From: Desmodus rotundus
Taxonomy: Eukaryota; Chordata; Mammalia; Chiroptera; Phyllostomidae
NCBI RefSeq assembly: GCF_022682495.2
Contig: NC_071389.1
Span: forward strand, 179,738,056-179,802,055
Length of the DNA stretch: 64,000 nt
Reading direction: 5' to 3'
The number at the start of each line of letters is the position of its first letter. Position 1 is the first letter of the stretch. A model generated the notes under the pieces. That model worked only from the letters and a program-made list of their open reading frames with translations. It searched no databases and was not told the DNA's origin. Of this stretch, positions 1 through 22,748 are shown piece after piece. A program made the translations under genes and the position numbers.

Positions 1-1121
1 CCCCACAGCAAGGCCAAGTGGGAGGCTTTATCTCTTTAGGTTTTTATGTTTCTTCCTTCTCTCTTTGGTCCACTGATGGGTTGCCTAAGTCCCTTGGTCC
101 TGGAAGCTATCTGGTAGGAGAGGTATAGGAGTATAGGAGGCGGCTGCAATCCAGGTTTGTGTGGCTGTGCTTTAGAATGATGTGCATATGTTTCTTAATT
201 CAGGTGAGTGTGGCTGTATGACCGTGTTTCGAGTGGGTATGTTTCCGGAGACAGGTACATGTGCGCATTTCAGACCAAGCCTTCAATGACCTAGCATTGT
301 ACGTTCCTGGTAGGCCTCTAAAAGAAGGTGCCCCTGTGCAAGGACCTGGGGAGGGTCCCAGTAAGGATGCCCAGGCTGGCGGAAAGGCCTGGCCTTCCCT
401 GGCCAGTGGGAGTCCTTATGAATGGCTGCATGATAGTCATCCTAAGCAGCAGGACAGCCCAGTCTCAGGCTGGGACCGCTTCTTTTGGGACTTATTAATA
501 AGAGAGCTTCATTTCTGGTATCTCTGGTCTCAAAGGCATAAGAATCTTTGATTCTTAATCCTAAAACTCCCTTCTTAACTTTTTGGAAAAGAGACAGCTC
601 TGGTGTAACAGCAGTCTGTTTCCTACAAAGTACTCTACCAGATGCTGGGATGCAACCTGTCGATGGCTCAGAGCGAACAGCAGCACAGCACCCCTAGGTG
701 TGCCGCCACCCCGCCACTTCCTCGGCCCTGCTCGCTCTGAGTTTCCCTAAGTCTCCTTGCCTCTGTGATACCAGAAGCACGTGGCTCTGGGGATGAAGTA
801 ACTGTGGTTTAGAGAGTGCTGTTTTCCAGATCGTGTCTTATGGCGAGACCTAGTGCCCCCTGAAAAATAAGAGATGATATTCCTCAATTCTTCATCCTTA
901 GAGTTTACTTGGTCCTGGCCCTGGTCAGCACTGGAGTGATGCTATCCCCAAAGCAAGAACTTGAGATTCTGATGTCCTGAACATATTTCAAACTGAGTGC
1001 AGGCTTTGCAGTATATACCATCACAGGCTTTCTGCTTCCAGTCTCACCTCTATAATCTGATAGGTTTCTAATTTTTAATTTCTAATATTCTTTTCCCCCA
1101 TTAAAAAATAGTAATAGTTAT

Positions 1122-1345
1122 TCTTACTAAGGGCTTTAAGAATATTAACTTAGGGTAATTCTCACAACAACCCTCTGTAGGTACAATTATCATCTTTGGT
1201 TTTAGATGGAAAAACTACAACACACAGTGGTTAAGTAATCTGCCTGAGGTTGCACAGCCCGTAGGTAGTGGAGCCGGGACTGAAGCCAAGGCAGCCTGAC
1301 TAGTAATTGGTAATATGGTTAACTTAGCCACTGCTCTATTAGGTT
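1122..1345 (+). repeat. MIR SINE
   Basis: Matches the MIR consensus layout: CTCACAACAACCCT, then a GAAAAACT...GGTTAAGTAATCTGCC core, then GGAGCCGGGACTGAAGCC. An ancient mammalian tRNA-derived SINE in FOXJ2 intron 1. Confidence 0.8.
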
Positions 1346-1884
1346 TGGCATTATGTACAAAGCAGGAAGTTATCACTCTTTAATACCTGACCTTGGCACC
1401 ATCCAGAGAACAATTACTGGCCTTCCAGATAAAATGGGAAGAAAGCTGTGCCTATAATTTTGGATCTTACACGTCTCATCCGGGATCAGTCTTCTGCTCC
1501 AACAGAATGTCTTTCTGTTTTTCTCTGCCTTTCTCCCAGTACTGTAGTCTTCATTAGACGCCCTGTGGATGTGATGGAGCCTGCCCTTTGGCTGCCTTTC
1601 CCAGTTTCTGTGGGTATTTCCTTTCAGTCTTCCAGCACGCAGAGAAGAATGTGGCCTGACTCAGGTTCTGCCCAAGCCCAGTGGCACGAGGCCCACCTGG
1701 AGAGAGAGGTCTGGGTAACTAGGTTGGTTGGACTGAGAAATGGAAGTACCTCTTGTTTGCCTTTCTAATAATAGCCCTGAACATCAGCCTCATGCCATTA
1801 TTTTGGGGAACGTGGAATTTGTGGCAGCCACGAGGTCATTAAGCTTCATTCACTTCCCTCCAGGGATGAAGCTTTGGCAGTGTG

Positions 1885-2030
1885 TATGATCTCATCCCTT
1901 TTATTGACAGGGGAAACTGAGGCATCAAAACTTCAGGGAGCAAGGGGTAGTTAGGGACCTTTAGTGAGTCAGTGTCAAGGTTGGGAGTGGAACAGAGGAA
2001 CCTCAATCTTTGAGCCTTTTCACACTGGGC
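1885..2030 (+). repeat. MIR SINE, diverged
   Basis: GGGGAAACTGAGGCATCAAA followed by the degenerate 3' half of MIR. More diverged than the copy at 1122. Confidence 0.6.
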
Positions 2031-4602
2031 TGCCCTTCAAGAATGGGGAAGTGACAGGAGTGAGGAAGTGGGATGGGTAGAAGGAGAAGGGTGCTGAAAG
2101 ATCAGAAGGACCTTTTGTTGCAAGCTTCTTGTAGCTGCTAAGACTGGAATATATTCTGAGTGCTAGGGCAGTATCTGGAGGGCTGACTGGGAGGGTGCTG
2201 GAGAAAGGTTAAATTTAACCTCAGTGTCCTAGCCTGGTGCTGGGGTAAGGATACGGAAGGGCATACAACAACTAGCAAAAGGCTGAGAGTGCTTCCCTTT
2301 CCAGAAGTCACAGTGATTGGCATGTGCCAAATGGGTTCTGGAAGCCCTCTTACCACTTTAAATCTACTCTCACGCTCTTGCCCAGTGTTGGGTGAGTTTC
2401 AAATGAAATACCCACAACAGGCTTCTGTGTTCTTAAGATGATATTTCCTAGGGATCTTTAGCAGGAGATCGTAGGGAGTAGAGTGAAACTTCTTTAAGAC
2501 CTCCCCCTCTGGTCACTGAGACCCTGCTCACCTTGTGTTATCGTTCAGCTCTGGCTAACCCAGCTCTGGCCCCCAGTTGCTGCCCAAAGAGCCCGGCTTT
2601 ACCCCAGAGGCTGTGGTGTTTTGACTTAGTATAGTGCTAGGAGGTCTGAGACTTCCTGGAACGATTGAATATCCCTATTCGTTTCTAAGTTTCCATGGTA
2701 GTGGGATGAAAAGGAGGGTGGTGGGAGAGAAGATAAGGATAGAAGGAAAACCCCTTTATGAAGCTATTCATAAACATGCCCCGCCCCCCCCCCCCATCCT
2801 CCGCCTTTCTCCTGTCAAGAAATTCTTGGGTTACGATTGGGTCTCTGGATGCCCAGGTCCCCCAGGCACTAAGGTGTTTCCTTCATTCAGCCTGCGGAGT
2901 GGGTGTGTTGCTGGTGACAAGCTCAGGGCAGGGTACTTGTATGTATGCACAAAGACCTGGGAAGAGAGGGAGATGAGCATGAATGCTGCTCCTTAGGAGG
3001 AAGAGGTGAGTGTCACGGGGAGAAGAGGCACTGACCAGAAGAGTGACTGGTGGCAGCCTGAAAGCTGTGTTGGAGTCAGGAGAGGGGTAGGCAGCCGTAG
3101 CGGGAGAGAGCTTTGAATGGCAAAGTGAGTGGATTTGTGTGGAGTTGTATGTATCTGCTTGTGCATAGTATCTGTGTGTGGGTTTAGAGTACATACATAG
3201 TATTTTTCTGTCCAGGACTCTGAAATCTGAGGCGTGCTAGAGAAATGCCCCGGTGGGACTGTCTGCAGGGGTGAGAGGGAGAAATACCAGTTGGAATCCG
3301 GAGGCCGTGCAGGCACAAACCTGTTAGGCAGCAAGTGCTCAGTGGATCGCTGGCATCAGCTCTAGGGGAGTGCCAAATGGCTACCAAGAGGTTCCTGCCA
3401 GCCTTTCTAGACCCTGCAGTACAGATGTCACCCATCGGTCTAATCCTTCCCCCACCAAGACGTCACTCTAGCTACACCTCTCTGTCAGAAAGAACGCCCA
3501 GGCTGTGTGGGTGGCAGCAGGGCGTGCAAACATCAGGCGTGGGCGGTTTGGCAGCGCCAGGAGTTTGCATGGAGGTGCAGCGAGCTTGCGTGCCTGGCTT
3601 GGAAGGAAGGAGAGGAGGGCGGGAGAAGGGGAGCCAGTTCTTAGCCCCAGAGTGGCTATTTTTAGCCAGGCTATCTGATTGTTACCGGTGAGCACTCAGC
3701 TGGGTGTCTCCTGGGCTCACGAAGCCCAGCAGGATGAGAGGTGGGAGGTCCTTGTTGATGACTTCTTCCTGGTGTAGGTGTCTGTGGGCGGGAGCTTGCA
3801 GAGGGGTAGCTTTCAAGGTGTGAGGGCAACCAGACTCAGGATCTGTTACCTCTGTGTGGGACTCTGGGCTCTGTTGGTAAGGTACGCTGTGTAGCTGGTT
3901 GTGATCTCTCTTTGGGGGCCCCTGTTTATGTGTCTGTCTTACATCTGTTCTTTGCTGTTACTCATATGTAACTTATGCTTGGTGTATATCTAATATGCCT
4001 CACATGCACATGTATGTGGGCTAAAAAGGGCAAGTGCTCAAATATATTTAATATGAAACATCTTTAAAGTGTTGCGTGTGCTTCATTAGTGTGTTTTTCT
4101 TCACATGTTCACTTGTGCTGTCTATCTGTAGATGTATGTTAATTATTACAAGTGTCACTTAATTGAAGAATAAACTTTGGCAGGTTTCTCCTGCTATCTA
4201 AGAGTATTTTAAAAAATTATTTCTACATAGTTTAAAAATGTTATGCTGTAGGGCTTTCAGTAAGGACAATGGAAGGAATAGCTCCTTTGGGTGGGAGGTT
4301 TGATTTCTCTCTTAGTCCTGCCTGAAGGGAGAGACCATCTTCCACATTAAGATGTAGAATAAGTACCAGTCTGTCATCTGGTAGATAATGGTTGATCCAT
4401 TGGAGGGTTCTAGGACCATGTGGTTGGGGGCTGTCTCAGAGAGAAGTCTACTAAGGGAATTATAGAAGAAAGAAATGCTACTTTCCACTTCCCTTAAAGC
4501 ACTAGGATTTGAGTATTACTTGCCACCATAACCAGAGGTAACACTCATCTATTCTATTTTCCTCTTCCCTTTGTCCACTTTTCTGCAGAACCAAGAAGAA
4601 CC

Positions 4603-14301
<9,699 letters not shown>

Positions 14302-14507
14302 TGCATCATAGAGTGTGACTGTCAGCCCAGGGCTGGATGGTGAAGTCTGGCAGTGGGGAAGGAGCAGCCCCAGCCCAACCTTTCCCTCCTTGCCTGTATA
14401 TAGTTATATATTCTGGTTTTTTCCTTTCTCTGTCAGAGAAGCCACCGCAAGATGCTGCCGAAGATAACCCCTCTTTCCTGCCTCATTCTTCCTCTTCTTG
14501 TTTTTTT

Positions 14508-14552
14508 CTCTTTTATTATTATTCTTATTATGTTGTTATTATTATTATTGGT
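14508..14552 (+). repeat. TTA/ATT-rich simple sequence in FOXJ2 3' UTR
   Basis: An imperfect (TTA)n/(ATT)n run just downstream of the stop codon, inside the 3' UTR. AU-rich composition could bind AU-rich-element proteins, but no overlapping ATTTA pentamers are seen, so this is classed as simple repeat. Confidence 0.6.
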
Positions 14553-16888
14553 TATATGCAATCCCCTGTCTCCTGTTCCTATACCATTGGCCGTGTGCAC
14601 CCCTTGCTAATTTAAAGTCATCTGGCTGGAAGGTGAGGCCATGATAGCTACAGGGAAAGGTTTCAAACTTGGATTTATACCTTTCTATCTGAGAAATTCA
14701 ATGCTACTCCCACCTTTCAGCCCTAATTTTTCTTCTGTTCTTGTCAATTCAGTCCAGGACTGGAGGGGCCACATTTTCAAGTAGAAGGGATCTCTACTAC
14801 TGCTTGGCAGTCATGACTTAGCAGGTTTTACTCAATGGTGCTAATTTTGTCCTTTGAGCTCTTCCTTATCCCTTTATATCTTCGATTCTTCCTTCTGGCA
14901 GTCCTCATTCCCCATCAGGGACAGGCATACTGGCGGTGGGGCCGGAAGGTGACAACAAAACCCTCGTGGAATAAGAGGCCGGGCTGGGTGGAGTAGAATA
15001 CCGCAGCAGGGTGCTGGAATGTAAAACATCTGGGAATGGGTAAATCATACTATGTCGAATCCAAGTCCACTGGCTCATTCCGAGGCCATTCTCTGTGGGA
15101 GGTGTGGTGGGTCTGAGCCAGGCCTCTGCTGCTGTGGTGGGCGGAGGACAGCTATTCAGCACAGGTTCAGCTTTTTGGAGATGTTTTCAGTTTAACCCTT
15201 TTGGCTTTTAAAACTTTTCTCTGAAAATTAACTGTGGCTCTTATCTGCATTTACCAGTTGTTCTTCAATCCCCATTTCCCATTCAGCACATATTATTTTG
15301 TCCTCCTCCAGCTGTTTGCTCCACTCTTCTGCTCACCTTACTTTCTAGCACTCTCAGTTTCATCATGTTTTAAGACAGGATGGGAATCTCTTTCCCATCT
15401 GTCCTAGGGAACCAAACCGAATTGGTGACAGGAGGGTGGGGAAAGGAAAATGCAGCTGGCATCGATATGGGAAGGGAATATTTCAGTTACTTAACTATAT
15501 AGGCAAATGCTTCTGTTGGAATCCAGATCATTGGAGCTGACACTTTTGCAATAGTCTTTCGAGGGGCGAAGGCATTGGTAGTGTGGGGTAAATAGTCTAG
15601 AGCAAAGTATTCACTGAAGGCCAAGGGAAACCTCCAGAAAAAGGTATAGGGATAACTTATCTCCTTTGACAAGGAGTGGCCATGATTTATTGCTGCAAAG
15701 TACTTAGTGTATATATAAAGTTAATTATTGAATTTTACTCGTGGGGGAAAGAACAGTTTTACTTCTGTTTCTCTCTGTTTAGTTTCTGAAAACTACAGGA
15801 CAAATGTACGGAGTGGACAGGACAACTCTCTTTGATTTCTGCTTTATTATAATATTCTTTTATTTACTGAGGATTTCCAAGAGATTTATCTTTCCATTCT
15901 TCTGCTTTTTCCTTCTTCCACCCCTTCTTCTCTCTCTCTGTAAGGGGTTATATATGGGAGTTTGTTGAAGAAGTCTAGTGAGGCTGAAGTAAAGGGACAA
16001 GAAAGGGCAGTTGACTAAAGAGCACTTTATTTCTTTGAAGTTCTTTGTAAGAGGTGGGCGTGTGAGCGGCTTGAGTTCTCCCTGTTGTATTAGAGGGCAG
16101 TTAGTGGGGTTGAAGAATGATGTCGTATTTCCCACTGGGGAAAGGAGAATTTCTCTTAGAGGGTAGCACAATGCCTTTGCCCAGTGTTCCTGTTTTGGGC
16201 ATCTCTTCCTTATTCCTTCCAATCAAGGTGCCTCTTGCACACAACTTCAATCCGTTCTCCCTAAGATGTCCCTTTTACCTATTATTACTCCCCTTTTGTA
16301 AATCACTTTTCTACTCAGATCCAGACAGGGTTTGCAAGGGTAGACTAAATCATACATGTGAGTATCCCTTGTTTATAATTCATCAGTGTCTTAAAGAAAA
16401 ACTAGCCCCATTAAGAACTCTGGTGGGCTGCCAGAGTAACTGAAGTTGGGGGCTAGGGCTGGAGATTGGCCATCAGGCCTCCCGGGACTTCAGGTCTCCT
16501 CCACTAAATTCAGTCTTGCTCAGTGTCACAGGACAAACCTGACCCTCTTTGGGCCTCAGCTCCCTGCCCCTCCATGAAATGGAAAAATACTACTTTTTCT
16601 TGTTGGTTCAGCATTGCTGGACTTGAAGTCTAGTCATTGTATTGTATTGGGTGATGTGTGCAAAACTGCAGGAGCTCACTGCCTGCAAGAGGAAATAAGG
16701 GAGAAAGTGAGGAGAGGGACAGAAGGAGCAATTGCTTGGTGTAGATTCACCCATCCCTGCCTTCCTCTCTTCAACCTCTATGTCTCTGGTTTGGTGAGTC
16801 CTTCCTACCATCCATAATGCTTTGCATTGGTGCAGGCTGGGAAGGGGGTATGGTCTCACAATTGTTGTTGTTTTTTGCATGCTTTCTT

Positions 16889-16894
16889 AATAAA
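16889..16894 (+). terminator. FOXJ2: FOXJ2 poly(A) signal AATAAA
   Basis: A canonical AATAAA, followed within about 25 nt by an A-rich spot and then a GT/T-rich stretch (about 16908-16945), the normal layout of a mammalian cleavage site. It is the first such signal after a long repeat-free UTR. Confidence 0.65.
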
Positions 16895-16915
16895 AACAAA
16901 AAAGAATGTTTATGG

Positions 16916-18860
16916 TTTTATTCGTGCTGGTCTCAAATTTCTTTTTGCCAGGATAGGGAGAGAGAAATATGAGGCATTTGTTTTCGTTTGGTCTTTTGCT
17001 CCACCCCAACCTCACACCACAGGGTTTGATTAGTTGACTATTTGGGAGGGAGATCGATGAGAGAGAAGAATTTAAACCATGCCTTTAACATTCCCTTTTT
17101 CATATGCTATTAAAGATAGTGAAATATCACTGTGAGAGACAGTCATCCTTTGCAGCTTGGTGTGTGGGCAAGGCCACCTTGCTTGCATTCTTAGGTATTT
17201 TAAAGATTAAAGGTACTACATTTGGGGAGAGTTGGGGGTCCATCTTCCTGTGAGGGACTTTCTGTGAGTACTTAAAGGTACTTGCCAGAAATTTTCACTG
17301 GAAATGAGGAAATTCCTATCATAGAAATTGTTTTCAGGATACATTTCCAAGGTAATTGGCACTCTAGAAGGAGCCCAGCAATGCCAATTATTGAATCTTT
17401 GTAACTATGCCAAGTTCACTCATCTAATATACTATATATTAACCTCAGGAGTTTGGGACTTACACCCAGGGTCTTGTGAGATGTGTTGGGCCTTCCAGAA
17501 GCCCAGCCCATTGCTATTAGAGCAAACTTACAGCTACTCACAATAAGATTTATTTGTTGCATATCTAGATATTATGATACATTCTGAGTGTCATACAATT
17601 AAAAGGATCCATGAATCTCTGAGCCTTGCAAGGTACCACAAGAAAGAAACCATTTATTTGCATCAAATATATAAGCAGATTAAAATAAAAGGTAGCATTG
17701 CAAATGTACATCATATCAGGCATCACCTCACAGGTGCAAGAATTCCTAGTTATTTGACATTTCCTGTATAGCGCTTTATAACAAATTTGTTTTCCAGACC
17801 CTCACATCAGTCATAGTAGGTCAAAAATTTCTCATTTTCCATCTTTAGATTAAATCATAGCATGAAAGAAGCTATGTTGAAATACAAGGAAACCTGAAAT
17901 TTTAGAGGTTTAACACATGGGTTTGTATACAGAGAAAATGAGAAGGTGATAGGGAATTGAACGATGCTTTTTATAAAGTGAAAGAAGGACAGAAGGAAAG
18001 CTATATATATATGGTTGGAATGGATAGAGGCAGTGGAAGAAAATGTGGTGATGAATGAATTGAAGTATGATGGTTAGTGAATATTGGGACTCTGGATAAA
18101 GAAAAAATATAAATGTGCTTGGATAAAGTTCTTCATCTTGCAAAAGAAGAAGTCATTTTATCATGTCTACAAAAATGATCAGCATAAGCCCATGACTTAG
18201 AAGTATCATGGCAAATATCAGAGGAAGCATCTAAAATCGTTGCAAGGGTTATCTCTGGGAAATGGGAGTGGGAGGCGGGAGTAGTTGGGCACAGCTGGGC
18301 AGGAAACATATTTCATTATAAACCTTGAATCTCTTTAAACTATAAGTATGTATTATTTTGATGAAGTTTAATTAAAAATCCTAAAGATATATGTGGTAAC
18401 CATAGCATGAAAGATACATACCTATAGTTGTGGTTTAATAAGTTTGATGGTGTTCTGGGAGGGTACTCAGTCATTTTCTAGTGATTTCAAACTTGAAATT
18501 AGAGGTTAGTATAGGTACAAAGTGTAGTGTGAAAGAAGACTTAGAGGCAGGGGAGGAATAAGGAATTAATGAATTTAAGATCAGGAGAAGTTAGATGGCT
18601 CTATCAATGGACAGAGTAAACAAATTAACAAAAGACTTCCTCAAAGGGCAGCTTACATTCCAGTTCATGAGTAAGTTGTTAGATGTCTTAGTTGGTTGCA
18701 TTTACATAACAGATGATTTTTTAGTTGCAATAATGGAAGCTTGGAATTGTGTCCTGTATCCATGAGTCTTCCGAATAAGTGTCTGGCATAAGTGTACTCT
18801 GCTCCAGACTCAGTCTCGTAAATCTTTGTTTTCATAGACGATTTCTTCTTGCACTTTCTC
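16916..18860. other. Convergent intergenic gap FOXJ2-C3AR1
   Basis: About 1.9 kb between the inferred 3' ends of FOXJ2 (+) and C3AR1 (-). I see no coding exon and no clear interspersed repeat. AT content is high, and a short TA run occurs near 18002. The tail-to-tail arrangement of these two genes is as in human. Confidence 0.5.
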
Positions 18861-18866
18861 TTTATT
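18861..18866 (-). terminator. C3AR1: Candidate C3AR1 poly(A) signal
   Basis: TTTATT on the plus strand gives AATAAA in the C3AR1 direction, about 460 nt after the stop codon. A second AATAAA in the same sense lies nearer, at 19043-19038. Either could be used; only transcript ends would decide. Confidence 0.4.
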
Positions 18867-19323
18867 TATAACCATCCCACCACCAGCCGTCATACAGCAA
18901 TAAAGCCATAGAATAAATAATCATCTTTCACTCAGAGCTGGAAGAATTGGTTTTAAAATGAATCTGGAAAGGAATTTAGATATATAAATAGTACCTTTAA
19001 TGATGGAAACATCATTTTACAACAGACTAGATTCTCATTTATTTCAGTGGGCTTAGTTTGGGATAGACATAGACTAAGCTTTGCATTGACTCTCAAATTT
19101 AGCATTTATCAGAAACAAGGGACCTTGTTATTGTCTGGGGTGAGGCAGGAGACTTTCCAGGTGATGCCAATGCAACTAGTCCAGGACCCACTCTGAAGAC
19201 CTCTAGACTGAGTCTTTGCTGTTTTCTGAAATCCCTGCTCACCATGTCCCTTGTTCTTTTAGAAACATATCACACTTGGCGAATACCTAAGCAGCTCTAC
19301 ATGGGCCAAGTGCTCCATATTTT

Positions 19324-20778
19324 TCACACAGCTCTACTGCTACTGTTTCTTTCTGAAAAGGTGTTGTTTGGGGTACAGTTGGTAGAATGTGTGCGATCCT
19401 CACTGAAAGCTGCCTCCAGAATGCCCTGCATGGACTGCCTTGCTGTCTTCCTAAAATCTTTTCCCATAAAGGCATACAGGAAGGGATTCAAGCAACTATT
19501 GGCAGATGCTAGAGCAATGGATACATGGTCCAGGAAGCGCAGAGCTTCCCCAAAGGGAGTATTTGGGTCAATAAACAATAAGAGGACTCCAACAATGTGA
19601 TACGGGGCCCAGCAGACAAGAAAGACAACTACCACCACCATGGACACTCGAAGGGTTTTGCTTCGAGACTTGGCGAAGCGGCCTCGTCGCATTCGGAAGA
19701 TAATGAGGCCATAACAGGTCAGCATGGCAATAAAGGGCAGCAGGAAACCCATCACTAGCCTAGTGATGGTCATTACTAGCAGAGGTGTTGGAACTTGATT
19801 GTCATATGCAAAGAAGTCATCATCATAGTCCGGTAAATCTTGTGATAACTCAGTCATGTCTAAGGCATTACTAGAGTCAGCAGAGAAAAGCTCTAAACTG
19901 GGGGAGAGGAAAGCATCCAAGTTATTCAGTGGGTTAGTTTTGGGATCATCAGTGGGAAGGTCAATGGGGATTGTGGGTAAGACCTCATCATCAGGTTTAA
20001 TTAATTTATAATATGGATGTTGATTAGATAACCTAGCTGAATCCACGGGCAGTGAATCTCCAGGAAGTCTTTGAAATGTTTGAGAAGGAAGGAGAGTAGT
20101 TGCTCTCCAAGGATGATCATTAGTTTGTAAAGGGAAAGCATCTAAACTATCATCCACTTCTCCAGACAGCTGAACAATGAAGTTTTCAAGAGACTCATTT
20201 TCCACTCCATCAAAGGTGAGGTTCAAATAATCGAAGGAGCTATCCTCACCGAAATTGTAGCGACACACAGTTCGGTTGTCTACAGAGATCGTTTCCCGGT
20301 ATACGAACACAGGTATGCACATTATAAAAGCCAGCACCCAGATACATCCACAGATAAGGAAGGCTGCCCTCACACTGCGGTGATTCTGGCACCAGATCGG
20401 CTTGAGTACCAAAAGACAGCGGTCCAGGCTAATGGTAGTCAGCAAGAAGACGCTGGCGAACATGTTGAGGATGATGATGGAGGGAATGAGCTTGCATAGG
20501 GGCAAACCATAAGGCCAGTGTCCTTGGAGAGCCACGTGAGCCAGGGAGAAGGGCAAGGAGAGGCAGCAGAGGAAGTCTGCCAGTGTGAGATGGAGAAACC
20601 AAATGGTGCTCACTGTCCACTTCATCTTTAGGCCAGCCACCCACAGCACCAGCCCGTTGCCCGGCAACCCCAATAAGAAAGTGAGGCTGAGGATGACCAT
20701 GGAGAGAATTAGCTGGGGTTCATTCCAAGGCAGTGAGTGTAGGTCAGATGCATCGGTCTCATTAGGGAAAAACTCCAT
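19324..20778 (-). CDS. C3AR1: C3AR1, complement C3a anaphylatoxin receptor (class A GPCR)
   Basis: A seven-transmembrane plasma-membrane receptor for the complement peptide C3a, signalling through Gi-type G proteins on myeloid and mast cells. The product is 484 aa (482 in human), encoded in one exon. Seen in the protein: N-glycosylation sequon NET (residues 6-8); TM1 with GNGLV (N41); LAD (D68) in TM2; C95 and C172, the expected TM3-ECL2 disulfide; DRC (119-121) in place of the usual DRY, as in human C3aR; CWAP (389-392) in TM6; NPFLY (431-435) in TM7. The very large second extracellular loop (about 160-335) is the family hallmark and is rich in D/E, S and sequons (NRT, NLT, NES). Y184 sits in an acidic context like the sulfated tyrosine of human C3aR. 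The C-tail is Ser/Thr-rich. No frameshift or stop is present. The ATG lies 10 nt after the splice acceptor. Confidence 0.97.
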   Translation of the reverse strand: MEFFPNETDASDLHSLPWNEPQLILSMVILSLTFLLGLPGNGLVLWVAGLKMKWTVSTIWFLHLTLADFLCCLSLPFSLAHVALQGHWPYGLPLCKLIPSIIILNMFASVFLLTTISLDRCLLVLKPIWCQNHRSVRAAFLICGCIWVLAFIMCIPVFVYRETISVDNRTVCRYNFGEDSSFDYLNLTFDGVENESLENFIVQLSGEVDDSLDAFPLQTNDHPWRATTLLPSQTFQRLPGDSLPVDSARLSNQHPYYKLIKPDDEVLPTIPIDLPTDDPKTNPLNNLDAFLSPSLELFSADSSNALDMTELSQDLPDYDDDFFAYDNQVPTPLLVMTITRLVMGFLLPFIAMLTCYGLIIFRMRRGRFAKSRSKTLRVSMVVVVVFLVCWAPYHIVGVLLLFIDPNTPFGEALRFLDHVSIALASANSCLNPFLYAFMGKDFRKTARQSMQGILEAAFSEDRTHSTNCTPNNTFSERNSSSRAV

Positions 20779-20815
20779 TGCTAGACTTCTGTAAAAAGAT
20801 GAGCAAACCTGTTGA
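20779..20815 (-). promoter_or_regulatory. C3AR1: C3AR1 coding-exon splice acceptor and 5' UTR start
   Basis: Reading the minus strand, a pyrimidine-rich tract (TTTGCTCATCTTTTTAC) ends in AG at 20790-20789, so the exon begins at 20788, 10 nt before the ATG. This matches the known gene plan in which a non-coding first exon is spliced to one exon holding the whole CDS. The upstream exon should lie at higher coordinates in the window, but I could not identify it. Confidence 0.7.
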
Positions 20816-21439
20816 AAGTAACATTATCTTTTTAAAAAATGAGTATTCTTAGAAATCTAGCCTTCCCACATAATGATGTAGAACCACACAAGCCCCCTCA
20901 CACTGTTTTAATTTGTATTCCTTGACTTCACATTGGATCACACAAAACACTCTCTGGTAGACCATTTAAATTTACTGTATCAAGTTAAATGTGCATCAAA
21001 ATAATAACTTCATTTGGAAGTTTATATCAATGTATATTTCTCCTTTTCCTTGCACTTTCAGTCTCTCATTCTCCACTGGTTCCTTTCCTTACCCCACGTT
21101 TTCTATTAAAAACAAACAAATGAGTCTAATGGGGCAAACAAACAATAACTTCTATAGCAGGGGTTCCCAACTTCAGATCCATGAAAGGGCTTTGAGGAAC
21201 TCCACTACCACCTCAAATGATATAGAATATTTTAACTTTATATATTTTTATTTCCGTGAGGGCAAAAGATTCATCTATTTCCTGCACCAGATTTTCAAAA
21301 GACTCATTCATCACTACAGAAAAAGGTGTTCTAGACTCAGATATGTCTTAGATACAAGCTCAGCTTTTTCTTCTGCTGTCCAATTTCTCAAGAGCTGTTT
21401 ACACTCTTGGCATTGATTTTCTCACCACCCACCATTTCT

Positions 21440-22110
21440 TTCTCATTTATTTATTTTGTATTGAATGTAACAGGAACAATAGCTTTATTATTACAGAAGC
21501 AGAAAATACACATGAAAAAATTTGGAGAATATAGACAAGTAAGAATAAGGAAATAAAAATGTCCTATTCTACCAGTTAGTGATTACTGCTTTAGCACCTT
21601 AATTTACACCCTCTGGATCTTTCACGTTATACTTTCTGCTTCCCTCCCCGCCAGCCCTGGCCACCACCCTTCTATTTTCCATGTATGTGTATATTTAGAA
21701 TCATATAGCCTGCATCTTTTTTTGTGACTAGCTTCTTTCACTTAGCATAATGCCCATAAGATTCATCCATGTTGTAGCGTGTGTCAGAATTTCCAACAGT
21801 GTAGTGATTGCTGGGGGAGGGGGACACAGGGGGACTAAATGGTAATGGAAAAAAATACCACAAAGGTTAAATAAAAAAGAATTTTCTTCGTTTTTAAGTC
21901 TTAAAAACATTCCATTGTCTGTATAGACCGCATTTTGTTTATCCACTCACCTGTCAATGGACATTTGAGTTGCTTCCACCTTTTAGCTATTGTGAGTGAT
22001 GTCGCTGTGGACGTGGTGTAAATGCATATTGTTTTATAAACAGCTTTCTTTTTCTCAGTTAGCAGTCTCCCCATGACATAATACAATTGTACCATAAGGA
22101 ATACTCAATC
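21440..22110 (-). mobile_element. Old L1 3' fragment
   Basis: Reverse L1 ORF2/3' end: CACTTAGCATAATG...ATCCATGTTGTAG and AATGGACATTTGAGTTGCTTCC on plus are standard antisense L1 landmarks. Highly decayed, no open frame. Confidence 0.7.
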
Positions 22111-22748
22111 TTTATTCATTTTCCAAATGTCCCCAAAGCATCTTTTATAGCTGATTTGCCCACAGTTTTATCCAGTGCAGGATCACACTTGCATTAGGAT
22201 GTTACGTTTTTTAAATCCGAATTTAGCCTAGTTTCACTTTTTCAGAGATACTGGCTTGTTTAGGGGTCTGTTGTTTTTACCACTCACTTCTCAAATCATG
22301 AATTTGCCTTCTGCTTCTATCACTTTGCTGAAATTACCTCTAAGTAACATATCCAAGAATCTTTTTCTCTGTTCCCATCTTCCAGAATATAATACACATC
22401 ATTTGATACATTAACCCCTCAACACTCTCTTCTCTTGGCCTCTGTGACATTATCCTCCCCTAATTCTCAACATTCCTAAAAACATACCTTACTTTATAGT
22501 TTTCCTCAAGAGCTCAATATTCCAAGTTAATGCCATTTTCTGTTCTTTGGCTTCTATCTGAAGTTGTTTCCTTTATCTTAACCTCCTCTTCCTTCCATCT
22601 TTAATCTCTGCCTGTTAAAATCTAGCTATTCTTCAAGATCCAGTTCAAATATCATATTTTCCCTGGAACTTCCTCTAATAATCCCAGTCAGAAGTTAGTT
22701 CTTCAGCCTCTTAAATTTCTTTTGACTGTGTTGTTTGAACTTCTTTTC

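Larger units (their letters stand above)
1..4588 (+). other. FOXJ2: FOXJ2 5' intron (intron 1), partial
   Basis: This stretch lies upstream of the first coding exon and ends in a good acceptor (a pyrimidine run, then AG at 4587-4588). In other mammals the non-coding first exon of FOXJ2 lies several kilobases further upstream, so I read all of this as intron. It holds two MIR copies (about 1122-1345 and 1885-2030), a poly-C run near 2780-2795, and a moderately G-rich stretch at about 2600-3850 with no convincing coding exon. The small open frames here are not supported by splice signals or recognisable protein. An alternative promoter cannot be excluded. Confidence 0.6.
14302..16915 (+). other. 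FOXJ2: FOXJ2 3' UTR
   Basis: From the TAG stop to the first strong AATAAA at 16889 is about 2.6 kb with no recognisable interspersed repeat, which fits the long 3' UTR of mammalian FOXJ2. An AU-rich patch of TTA/ATT units lies at about 14508-14552 and could be a stability element. The 3' boundary is inferred from the poly(A) signal, not from transcript evidence. Confidence 0.65.
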
